Below are positions 26,770 to 33,814 of a stretch of DNA of 64,000 nt, piece after piece; the stretch's first letter is position 1, and every line of letters begins with the position of its first letter. Source of the DNA: PSRF01 sp051000815 (lineage in GTDB: Bacteria > Acidobacteriota > Blastocatellia > Pyrinomonadales > Pyrinomonadaceae); contig JBPCNX010000038.1 of NCBI GenBank assembly GCA_051000815.1, positions 1-64,000 of the forward strand. Reading direction: 5' to 3'. The notes under the pieces are model-generated. The model saw only the letters and a list, made by a program, of their open reading frames with translations, did no database searches and was not told the origin of the DNA. The position numbers and the translations under genes are program-made.

Positions 26770-26865
26770 CGCAATTGGCAATTGGCAATCTTGAGACCAA
26801 CCCGTTACCGCGTGATTGTACTAACCTCACTCCCAAACTGCATTAGTATCTGTGGATCAACCCCA

Positions 26866-26894
26866 TTGACGTGTGCTGGGAAGCGCAGTAGACT
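26866..26894 (+). promoter_or_regulatory. Sigma-70-type promoter for the FecR-like gene
   Basis: TTGACG (26866-26871) and TAGACT (26889-26894) have an ideal 17-base spacer. The leader would be about 57 bases and ends in AAGGAAG. Confidence 0.55.
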
Positions 26895-26957
26895 TCCGGC
26901 CACAACCCGGCCTTTTCAATCACGAAAGTAGTCCAGTAAAAAAAAAGGAAGATGAGA

Positions 26958-27644
26958 ATGAGATTCAGACAAAACAAGGGCGTTAAGGCAATCGCGGCGT
27001 TCGTCATGTTTGCAGTAGCCCAGATCTCAGTACAGATTGGTTTCGCAGAACCTAATGGAGCCACGCCGGCCCTACCATCGGCGCAGCAGTTCATCGCCCG
27101 TCTGCGGACCAGGGGCAATAATCCAATTACCGTTAACAGTAACTCCGCCTCGACGGGAGCCTCGATTGTAACTGGGGCGTTGATTGAAACAGGGAATGAC
27201 CAGGCTGCAACGATTGACATTGGCGACTTCACCCTTGATATCGCACCAAATACCAGACTGCGTCTCGATTTTGACGATCAAGGTAAAGTTAAGGTGTTTC
27301 TGATTGCGGGTTGCGCAATAGCAACGTCCAGGGGCAAGACCGAAGTTGAAGTAGAGACCGCCGATAAGGTGGTGCAGGGAAGAACAGAACGGAAGCGTGG
27401 CGGCGGCATCGACATCTGTTTTATTAATGGCCAGGCTACGGTCAACCAGAACTCAGCAGCGAACGCGGGTGCGGGCGCTGGCTCAGCGGTAAAGTCAGCG
27501 TCATCCGGGGGCGGTCTCAGCTCGGGTGCGGTGGCTGCCATTGTCGTTATTGGCGCAGTTGCCGGGGTCGGCACTGCGGTAGCGCTCTCGGGTGATGAGG
27601 ATGCATCTCAGACCAATCCAAGTCCCTCTTCACCACAGCGGTAA
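26958..27644 (+). CDS. Exported FecR-like protein with C-terminal glycine-rich helix
   Basis: The 228-residue protein is taken from ATG 26958, six bases after GGAAG; ATG 26952 touches the Shine-Dalgarno. A signal peptide (AIAAFVMFAVAQISVQIGF) is followed by a FecR-type beta domain at about 60-150 (IDIGDFTLDIAPNTRLRLD). Next come a low-complexity Ala/Gly/Ser stretch and a hydrophobic helix (SGAVAAIVVIGAVAGVG), then an acidic, proline-rich tail. Classical FecR proteins are anti-sigma factors that start in the cytoplasm, but this one seems wholly exported and no sigma factor gene is near. A structural or sensory envelope role in the polysaccharide cluster is an inference. Confidence 0.7.
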   Translation: MRFRQNKGVKAIAAFVMFAVAQISVQIGFAEPNGATPALPSAQQFIARLRTRGNNPITVNSNSASTGASIVTGALIETGNDQAATIDIGDFTLDIAPNTRLRLDFDDQGKVKVFLIAGCAIATSRGKTEVEVETADKVVQGRTERKRGGGIDICFINGQATVNQNSAANAGAGAGSAVKSASSGGGLSSGAVAAIVVIGAVAGVGTAVALSGDEDASQTNPSPSSPQR

Positions 27645-27671
27645 AGTCTGGAAGTTATTCACGCCGGAGTT

Positions 27672-27710
27672 CGAAAACGTGCCCTGCGATTGGGGCACGT
27701 TTTCGTTTCC
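27672..27710 (+). terminator. Rho-independent terminator after the FecR-like gene
   Basis: A perfect 13-base stem, CGAAAACGTGCCC (27672-27684) with GGGCACGTTTTCG (27693-27705), encloses the 8-base loop tgcgattg. A short T-containing tail follows. It is placed 28 bases past the stop. Confidence 0.8.
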
Positions 27711-27756
27711 AGAGCAGATTCATGCGGAGGGTTCAAACTTGCCTTAAGGTTGCGCA

Positions 27757-27972
27757 CGACGACCCGACGCTACCGCGTGACGGTACTGACTGCGACCCAC
27801 TCTGAATCATGTGGCAAAACAGTCAGTACCGGTGACGCCTGAGAACTGCGGTCATTGAGCGGACGATGGCGAAAATAACGCCTGTCGCGTCGGGTCAACC
27901 GTCGACATAGCTTAATCATGTGGTAAGACAGTCAGTACCGTAACGCGGTAGCGTCGGGTCAACCGTCGACAT
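27757..27972. repeat. Composite direct/inverted repeat, GTCAG..GGTAGC family
   Basis: The word gcgtcgggtcaaccgtcgac occurs twice in direct orientation (27886 and 27951). A related pair, taatcatgtgg then gacagtcagtaccg (about 27803-27831 and 27912-27940), is also direct. The outer left end (cgacccgacgctaccgcgtg, then acggtactgact) is inverted relative to the outer right end (agtcagtaccgtaacgcgg, then tagcgtcgggtc). It therefore looks like two or three elements inserted in or beside one another. Confidence 0.8.
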
Positions 27973-27975
27973 TTT

Positions 27976-29232
27976 ATGAAAGAACCGGAATCCCCCTTAG
28001 GTCATATCCATCGTTGGCGCTTTCCGGCCGCGTTGTTATGGACCCTCATAAGTCTCATTGGTATCTGGTTCACGGCAAATGTTGGCTACTCTCGATTGAT
28101 TGCCCGATATGCCGCTGTCACGGGTAACGTAGCGGCGGCAATGAAGGCGGTCGAGTCGGCTCCCCTTGATGCTAACTCTCACCGCGTTCGCGCCTCGGTC
28201 TTGTATAACGCCGGCGAAGTTTCTGAAGCCGCCAGAGAACTCGAGCTTGCCGTTAGTCTGAGACCAAGAGATGACTATCTCTGGCTGCAACTCGGAATCA
28301 TTCGCGATGAATTAAAGCAGCCAGAGGCACTGCTGGCTTTCAACGAGTCTGTCCGGCTGGCTCCTTACTACTCTCACCCTCAGTGGCAGCGCGGAAATTT
28401 TGTTTTGCGCAGCGGGCGGTACGACGAGGCTTTCAACGATTTGCGTCGCGCGGCGGCGAGCAATCAGACGCTCGTTCCCAGTTTGATTGATCTCGCCTGG
28501 GGAGTGTCGAGAGAGAGTCCTGAGCTTACTCAGCAATGGGCCGGGATTACCGACGACAGCATGCGTATCGCATTTGCTCGGTTCTTGACGAGAAAGGGAA
28601 AGGCTCGCGACGCGCTTGAACAATTTCGGGCGTGTAAGGTTGTCTCCTACCAAGCCCGGCGCGAACTGCTGCGGGAAATGATTGAAGCAAATGCTTTCCA
28701 CGAGGCATATGAGATCTGGCAGGGAATTGACGGACCAGATGAGGGATCGGTCCACGACGGCGATTTTGAGGAATCGCAGGGGTTCGACGATACAGGCTTT
28801 GGCTGGCGATTTTCTCCGGTATCACAAGGCGCGAGGTTTTCACTGGACTCCAACCAACCGCAAGCGGGTGCACAGAGTCTCTTGGTAAATTTCTCAGGTT
28901 ATTCCGATCCTGCGACCGTCCTATTGTCACAATTCGTTCTGTTGGAACCGTCAAAGCGCTACCGTGTCAGTTTTGGTGCGCGCACTAAAGGCATGGTGAC
29001 CGGCGGCCTGCCTCTAATCGCAATCAATGACGCCAAAAGCGAAATGAAGCGTCTCGGAGAGTCCATTGGGATTGAGAACGCTTCGTGGCAGACGTTGAGC
29101 TTCGAGTTCCAAACTGAGCGCAACACCGAGGCGGTTTCGTTAAGCTTGCAGAGAAAGCAGTGCAGTAGCGCTCCCTGCCCAATTTTTGGGTCCCTCTGGC
29201 TCGATAACTTCGCAATCGAAGAGTTGAGATGA
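27976..29232 (+). CDS. Membrane-anchored TPR protein with C-terminal carbohydrate-binding-like domain
   Basis: The 418-residue protein has a transmembrane helix at about 17-35 (LLWTLISLIGIWFTANVG). TPR-like helices follow from 50 to 240 (ASVLYNAGEVSEAARELELA). Residues about 255-415 form a beta-sandwich with the pattern of CenC-type carbohydrate-binding modules (DGDFEESQGFDDTGFGWRF ... LVNFSGYSDPATVLLSQFV). The start codon lies three bases after a repeat element, without any Shine-Dalgarno; no other start is plausible upstream. Position at the end of the glycan cluster suggests a periplasmic scaffold contacting polysaccharide; this is inferred. Confidence 0.75.
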   Translation: MKEPESPLGHIHRWRFPAALLWTLISLIGIWFTANVGYSRLIARYAAVTGNVAAAMKAVESAPLDANSHRVRASVLYNAGEVSEAARELELAVSLRPRDDYLWLQLGIIRDELKQPEALLAFNESVRLAPYYSHPQWQRGNFVLRSGRYDEAFNDLRRAAASNQTLVPSLIDLAWGVSRESPELTQQWAGITDDSMRIAFARFLTRKGKARDALEQFRACKVVSYQARRELLREMIEANAFHEAYEIWQGIDGPDEGSVHDGDFEESQGFDDTGFGWRFSPVSQGARFSLDSNQPQAGAQSLLVNFSGYSDPATVLLSQFVLLEPSKRYRVSFGARTKGMVTGGLPLIAINDAKSEMKRLGESIGIENASWQTLSFEFQTERNTEAVSLSLQRKQCSSAPCPIFGSLWLDNFAIEELR

Positions 29233-29244
29233 GAAAGTTCTTAA

Positions 29245-29988
29245 ATGTTAACTAGCGATCCCTTGATCCTGGGTGTCGAGACGGCGACCCTGGGTGGAAG
29301 TGTTTGCGTTGCCAGGGGAGACACGGTGCTCGCTACAGCTACCGGAGATCCCAAACTTTCTCATTCGAATACGCTCTTGAGCGACATCCGGGCGTGTCTC
29401 AGTCAAGCCAAAGTTTCGCTAAACGACATCGAACTCTTTGCAGCTGCGTCTGGACCGGGAAGCTTTACGGGCCTGAGGATCGGTCTGGCAACGATAAAAG
29501 GTTTAGCTGCCACGATGGGTTCTCCCTGTGTCGGGATTCCCACCCTGCACTCTGTTGGCCATGCTGCAGGTGACTCAAGCGCTACTGTGGCGCTCTTGCC
29601 GGCGGGTCGCGGCGAAGTCTTCGTGCAACTGCTTGCCGTATCGGGCGCAGAAGTAATCGAACTCGATGAACCGGCGCATTTATCTCCCGAGCGAGCGATT
29701 GAACGTTATGCATCACGGGAAACAATAAAGTGGGCAGGCTCAGGAGCCCATGCCAATCAGGCCCTGATTCGCGAGCGAGCTGGAGCCCTCGAAAATCGAT
29801 TCAATGTAAGTGCCGCTGCCTCTTACGCTGTTCTCATGGGATGGAGCCTGACTCCTGAGCAGTGCAATCTGGCGAGTGATGTGGCAATTATTGCCAACCT
29901 GCGGTCTCAGCGTGGAACTCCTGGAACAGCCGAGGCGTTGACAGCTGTTTACGTACGACCATCGGATGCGGAATTGAAGTGGAAATAA
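29245..29988 (+). CDS. tsaB: tRNA threonylcarbamoyladenosine biosynthesis protein TsaB
   Basis: TsaB is the Gcp-like, ATPase-fold partner that supports TsaD in making t6A37 in ANN-decoding tRNAs. The 247-residue protein shows the family hallmarks LGVETATLGGSVCVA at the N-terminus and AASGPGSFTGLRIGLATIKG near residue 70. The remainder is variable, as usual. It starts 12 bases after the TPR gene and runs into rimI, the same order as in many bacteria. Confidence 0.93.
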   Translation: MLTSDPLILGVETATLGGSVCVARGDTVLATATGDPKLSHSNTLLSDIRACLSQAKVSLNDIELFAAASGPGSFTGLRIGLATIKGLAATMGSPCVGIPTLHSVGHAAGDSSATVALLPAGRGEVFVQLLAVSGAEVIELDEPAHLSPERAIERYASRETIKWAGSGAHANQALIRERAGALENRFNVSAAASYAVLMGWSLTPEQCNLASDVAIIANLRSQRGTPGTAEALTAVYVRPSDAELKWK

Positions 29989-30005
29989 CTACAGACCCCG
30001 TCCAG

Positions 30006-30482
30006 ATGATCACTTTTTCAAACATGACCGAGCATGACCTGCTTGAAGTCGTGGAGATAGAAGAGCAATCGGCACTTAGCCGCTGGGGATGGGCCGCTTA
30101 TTATGCAGAACTCCAGGGGATCAATAAGTCCTTGATGATGGTCGCCCGTCTGGCAGATCAAGCTGAAGCAGCAAAAACCAATCGGGTCGCCGGGTACATC
30201 GTGGCCCGTCTGACCGCGGGTGACCTTCACATAAATAACGTTGCGGTGCGGAGCGAATTCCAGGGACGCGGCATCGGTACGGCACTTTTGAGGGGGGTGC
30301 TTGCCGCGGGCGCACACCTTAGGGCGACAGCAGCCTTTCTTGAGTTACGCGCCGGAAACACTGCTGCTCAAGCACTTTATGAAAAGTGCGGATTCCTGCC
30401 AGCCGGAAGGCGGCGCAACTATTATTCTAATCCTGTGGAAGATGCCCTTACGATGAGCGTAAAACTCAAAGCGAGTCCTTGA
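30006..30482 (+). CDS. rimI: Ribosomal protein S18 alanine N-acetyltransferase RimI
   Basis: This GNAT-family enzyme acetylates the N-terminal alanine of ribosomal protein S18. About 158 residues from ATG 30006; GTG 29979, which overlaps tsaB, is the alternative. MITFSNMTEHDLLEVVEIE fits the usual RimI start. The acetyl-CoA loop is VAVRSEFQGRGIGTALLRG, followed by ELRAGNTAAQALYEKCGF and YYSNPVEDALTMS, the family's C-terminal signature. Confidence 0.9.
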   Translation: MITFSNMTEHDLLEVVEIEEQSALSRWGWAAYYAELQGINKSLMMVARLADQAEAAKTNRVAGYIVARLTAGDLHINNVAVRSEFQGRGIGTALLRGVLAAGAHLRATAAFLELRAGNTAAQALYEKCGFLPAGRRRNYYSNPVEDALTMSVKLKASP

Positions 30483-30507
30483 TTCATGTTATGAATTGGG
30501 CTACCAT
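30479..30507 (+). promoter_or_regulatory. Sigma-70-type promoter for the DUF465 gene
   Basis: TTGATT (30479-30484) and TACCAT (30502-30507) with a 17-base spacer. The -35 box overlaps the rimI stop codon. The leader would be about 92 bases and contains a GGAGGT/ACCTCC stem (30530-30535 and 30548-30553). Confidence 0.4.
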
Positions 30508-30605
30508 TTTTTCGTGGCCGTACATCTCAGGAGGTTTGTTATTCGACACCTCCACCAACCCAGATTCTTACCTGTTCTTCATCCTGAAAGGAGACATCCA
30601 CGCAC

Positions 30606-30848
30606 ATGGACATTACAACGACGGATATGATCAAAGAGGAGTTGATGAACCGGGATCCAGAATTTCGCGAACTGGCACGCGAACATACACGCTATGAAGA
30701 GCGTCTCAGTGAACTCTCAGCCCTGACATATCCAAGCGACGAAGAACAATTGGAAGAGATTACTCTGAAGAAAAAGAAACTTGCGCTGAAGGACCAAATG
30801 TATTCCTTAATGATGCAATATCAAAAGAACCAGTCACAGGGCCATTAA
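30606..30848 (+). CDS. DUF465 (YdcH-like) small coiled-coil protein
   Basis: The 80-residue, highly charged, helical protein matches the DUF465/YdcH family: LMNRDPEFRELAREHTRYEER and LKKKKLALKDQMYSLM. The function of this family is unknown. AAAGGAG lies about 10 bases before the ATG. It stands alone, between its own promoter and a terminator. Confidence 0.85.
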   Translation: MDITTTDMIKEELMNRDPEFRELAREHTRYEERLSELSALTYPSDEEQLEEITLKKKKLALKDQMYSLMMQYQKNQSQGH

Positions 30849-30885
30849 TCAGCTCGGCAGCAAGCTTCTAAGGTTTGAGATAATC

Positions 30886-30920
30886 GGGGACGTGGACCTC
30901 AGAGTGCGCGTCCCCTTTTT
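30886..30920 (+). terminator. Rho-independent terminator after DUF465
   Basis: GGGGACG (30886-30892) pairs with CGTCCCC (30909-30915) and is followed by TTTTT (30916-30920), about 40 bases after the stop codon. Confidence 0.8.
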
Positions 30921-30971
30921 CTCAGTGGACTTTCCCAGGCTTACCGAAACATGCAAAGGAACACCTAACGT

Positions 30972-31592
30972 TTGAGTATCGCTCGTGAAGGTCTGCCCTA
31001 CATTCTAATCCCAGCGGCGGTGGCCGTCCTGTTGCTGGCGTTTGACTACTGGTATGTCGCTGCCGCCTTTGTGCTCATAACAGCTTTCATGGCCTACTTC
31101 TTTCGCGACCCCCATCGTGACGCTCCTCAGGACCCATACGCGGTGGTTGCCCCTGCTGATGGACGAGTCACAAGAGTAAGGGCCGTAGCGGCCGGGGTTG
31201 AAAACTCGCCGACGCTGGTAAGCATTTTTCTTTCACCGCTTGACGTCCATATCAATCGTGCGCCGATCGCTGGGGTGATTGCTGATGTGTCCTACACCAG
31301 GGGCAAGTTTTTGATGGCCACAGACGAAAACGCCAGCCTGGTCAACGAGCAAAACGCCATAACCATCGAAGGCGATAGCATCACGGTAGTATGCAAACAG
31401 ATTGCTGGAATTCTCGCTCGGCGGATCGTGTGCTGGAAGGTTCCGGGCGAGCAGTTGAAGCTCGGCGAGCGTTTCGGTTTGATAAAGTTTAGCTCGCGAA
31501 CCGATGTCCTGCTACCGGATACTGTCGAAGTATTGGCGACCGAAGGAATGCGCGTGCGTGGCGGAGTTACAATTATCGGGAGGATAAAATGA
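30972..31592 (+). CDS. psd: Phosphatidylserine decarboxylase, short archaeal-type
   Basis: The enzyme converts phosphatidylserine to phosphatidylethanolamine. The 206-residue protein starts at TTG 30972, 9 bases after AAAGGAA. Two N-terminal hydrophobic stretches are followed by FFRDPHRDAP, VAPADGRVT, FLSPLDVHINRAPIAG and GLIKFSSRTDVLLP, all typical of the short Psd proenzyme. The self-cleavage site, usually Gly-Ser, reads Ser-Ser here (FSSR). The serine that becomes the pyruvoyl group is kept, so activity is likely. It overlaps pssA as ATGA. Confidence 0.93.
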   Translation: MSIAREGLPYILIPAAVAVLLLAFDYWYVAAAFVLITAFMAYFFRDPHRDAPQDPYAVVAPADGRVTRVRAVAAGVENSPTLVSIFLSPLDVHINRAPIAGVIADVSYTRGKFLMATDENASLVNEQNAITIEGDSITVVCKQIAGILARRIVCWKVPGEQLKLGERFGLIKFSSRTDVLLPDTVEVLATEGMRVRGGVTIIGRIK

Positions 31593-32503
31593 GGAATCCG
31601 TCCCGGTCAGACGCTGAGCAGCCGCCCCGCAATCCCGAGCGACGCGGAGTCAAGAAGGGTCTCTACCTCATTCCTTCAGTATTCACCGCCGCCAACATAG
31701 GGATGGGTTTCTACGCCGTGATGGCGGCAGCACGTGGTTTCCAATTCATCGGCACTGGTGCTGCCGAAGACCTCGTTCACGCGAGTTCCTACCTTGATAA
31801 TGCGGCGATGGCCATTGGTTGGGCAGTTCTGTTTGACATGCTTGACGGCCGGATCGCTCGCATGACAAAAACAACCACCGAGATCGGAGTCCAGCTCGAT
31901 TCGATTGCCGACGTTGTAACGTTCGGCCTCGCCCCTGCCGTTCTCGCATATGTCTGGGGCTATGGCGCGACCTTGAGCGAGGGAAGCGACCTGCATCGGT
32001 TGGCCTGGTTTCTTTCGTTCATGTATTTGATGTGTGGCGCGTTCCGGCTCGCTCGGTTCAACGTGCAATCATCACGGCCGCGCATCCTCGCCGAGGGTAC
32101 AATTAAAGTCGATAAGAAGAGTTTTGTCGGGCTGCCGATTCCGGTGGCGGGCGGACTTATAGCGGCGATCATTCACTTCAATCCGCTCCCGCTGATTACT
32201 TACGGGCCAGACCGCGCGCGACTGTACTCCGTGCTTTTAATGCTCCTGGTAGGATTTCTCAGCGTTTTGATGGTCAGCACGCTCCGGTTTTCGAGCTTTA
32301 AGACGGTGGGAACTCGCAGACGAAGCATGCGCACGATAATGATGGTGGTCGCTGTCGGAATGTTGATCTTTCTCTACTCTCGCTACGTTCTCCTTGCCGT
32401 CGTCTGCTTATATATCCTGCATGGCTTACTTTCGCGTTTGGTGGGCGTGTTTCGTAAGCGCCCGGAAGTGGGCGAATCCCTGGTTCAAGAAAAACAAACC
32501 TGA
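31589..32503 (+). CDS. pssA: CDP-diacylglycerol-serine O-phosphatidyltransferase
   Basis: It makes phosphatidylserine from CDP-diacylglycerol and serine, the substrate of the preceding decarboxylase. The 304-residue membrane protein carries the CDP-alcohol phosphotransferase motif, split here as LDGRIARMTKTTTEIG and VQLDSIAD (DGxxAR, then G, D and D in register). About eight hydrophobic helices are present. ATG 31589 overlaps the psd stop by four bases. The psd-pssA pair forms a complete PE pathway. Confidence 0.95.
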   Translation: MRNPSRSDAEQPPRNPERRGVKKGLYLIPSVFTAANIGMGFYAVMAAARGFQFIGTGAAEDLVHASSYLDNAAMAIGWAVLFDMLDGRIARMTKTTTEIGVQLDSIADVVTFGLAPAVLAYVWGYGATLSEGSDLHRLAWFLSFMYLMCGAFRLARFNVQSSRPRILAEGTIKVDKKSFVGLPIPVAGGLIAAIIHFNPLPLITYGPDRARLYSVLLMLLVGFLSVLMVSTLRFSSFKTVGTRRRSMRTIMMVVAVGMLIFLYSRYVLLAVVCLYILHGLLSRLVGVFRKRPEVGESLVQEKQT

Positions 32504-32508
32504 ATGTT

Positions 32509-32534
32509 CGCGATCCTTTACTGATCGCGCTTTT
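32509..32534. terminator. Hairpin terminator between convergent genes
   Basis: CGCGATC (32509-32515) pairs with GATCGCG (32523-32529) over a seven-base loop and is followed by cttttg. It overlaps the end of the propeller gene on the other strand. Confidence 0.45.
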
Positions 32535-33681
32535 GACTAGTGGGTTTAGCATCACTCGGCCGAGCGAATGCCAGCAGGCCGTGCTGGGTGGTCAGCAACA
32601 CCGCGTCGCCCACAGCAATTGGGGATGCCGAAGTTGTTATTTCTTCACCTGTGGGAAGTGAATTGATTTGCCGGCCATCTGGCAGACCCAACACCACACC
32701 GGCAACACTGGACAACGGCGTGAAAAGGGCCCCGTCAGCGGTGGTAAGCGGTTGAGCTGAAATTCTACCCACCAGCTGTTTCTTCCAGAGCCTCTTGCCG
32801 CTTAGTGAGAAGCCGTAGACAAAGTTATCGAGAGAGGCAACGAGCAGAGTGTCTCCCGCCAGTGCCACCGCCTCCACACCCGCTCCGGTCCGTTTGCGCC
32901 AGAGCAAACGTCCCACCTCGCCTCTAAGCGAATAGACATATCCATCGCCAGATCCAAAATGAATAATTCCGCGCGCCACGGCCACCGGGCCGCGCACGGG
33001 TCCTTTGGTTCGATAGCGCCAGAGTAATTTGCCCGTGGCCTCGTCAATCGCCAGTAGATTGCCATCTTCACTACCCGCGTAGATTCGACCATCCGCAACG
33101 ACTGGATGCCCGTTAAAGCGCGCGCCATGAAAGTACGACCAGATAATCTGCCCCGTGCTTTTATCAAATGCGTAGACTCGCCCATCCTGACTGCCGCCTA
33201 TTAACTTGTTGCCGCTAACTGCCAGAGCGCCGCGGAGCGGCATTGCGAGTGTTCTCATCCATTGGGTGACTCCGCCCTCGCGCCCCAGCGCCCTAAGTGT
33301 TCCTGTTGCCCTGCGTAGTCCAGCTGCAGGTTTAGTAGTGTCGCTTTGCATCTCTGACCCGACATAGACGGTTCTCTCATCCGCCACCGGTGACGCGGAA
33401 AGCTCACCGCCCATTTCCGAACGCCAGTAGAGTTGTCCATCTCGAGCCCGAAGCGCGACGATCGTCCCGCTGGCAAGTGGTAGATAAATGCGCTCACTAT
33501 CAAAGGCCGGGGTCAAATTAAGCGTGAAGTTTGATTCGTAACGCCAGCGAATGGTTAGCGGCTGCGACAGGGCGACATCGACGCGCGCCCTAGGCGAACG
33601 AGGAAGCGAAACCGAGTTGGCAACAATCGCCGTGAGCAGCAGGATACAACTTAATACTTGAGTGCGGGTAAAGGTAAGCAT
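32518..33681 (-). CDS. Exported PQQ-type beta-propeller protein (BamB-like)
   Basis: The 387-residue protein has a signal peptide (LSCILLLTAIVANSVSL) without a lipobox Cys. Seven or so propeller blades follow, of the tryptophan-docking type: DGQLYWRSEMG, TGQIIWSYFHG, TGKLLWRYRTK, VGRLLWRKRTG, SGKRLWKKQL. BamB, in the outer-membrane assembly complex, and quinoprotein dehydrogenases share this fold. There are no dehydrogenase catalytic residues, so a scaffold role is likelier. Its operon is single-gene and divergent from guaA. Confidence 0.85.
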   Translation of the reverse strand: MLTFTRTQVLSCILLLTAIVANSVSLPRSPRARVDVALSQPLTIRWRYESNFTLNLTPAFDSERIYLPLASGTIVALRARDGQLYWRSEMGGELSASPVADERTVYVGSEMQSDTTKPAAGLRRATGTLRALGREGGVTQWMRTLAMPLRGALAVSGNKLIGGSQDGRVYAFDKSTGQIIWSYFHGARFNGHPVVADGRIYAGSEDGNLLAIDEATGKLLWRYRTKGPVRGPVAVARGIIHFGSGDGYVYSLRGEVGRLLWRKRTGAGVEAVALAGDTLLVASLDNFVYGFSLSGKRLWKKQLVGRISAQPLTTADGALFTPLSSVAGVVLGLPDGRQINSLPTGEEITTSASPIAVGDAVLLTTQHGLLAFARPSDAKPTSQKRDQ

Positions 33682-33729
33682 TTGATGATGCGACTAAATA
33701 AGTAATACGAAACCTATGAGAGTCGAGGT

Positions 33730-33757
33730 TTGAGTTCTTTGCTGCGAAAAGTATAAT
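33730..33757 (+). promoter_or_regulatory. Sigma-70-type promoter for guaA
   Basis: TTGAGT (33730-33735) and a perfect TATAAT (33752-33757) with a 16-base spacer. Predicted start near 33764, leader about 50 bases. Confidence 0.55.
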
Positions 33758-33814
33758 TCAGCGCTTTAAAACCCAACGTCTTACACGCTCGAAAAAGGTC
33801 ACGAGGCTACATTC

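Larger units (their letters stand above)
26407..26957. other. 551-base gap with repeats and a promoter
   Basis: No gene is seen. From left to right the gap holds a small inverted repeat (26430-26485), a full GTCAG-family element (26598-26769), a remnant of another element (ttaccgcgtgattgtactaa, about 26805-26825) that resembles the element at 27757, and a promoter at 26866-26894. Confidence 0.6.
27645..27975. other. 331-base gap: terminator plus composite repeat
   Basis: After the terminator there is no gene and no clear promoter. The remainder is the composite element at 27757-27972, which reaches to within three bases of the next start codon. Confidence 0.6.
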
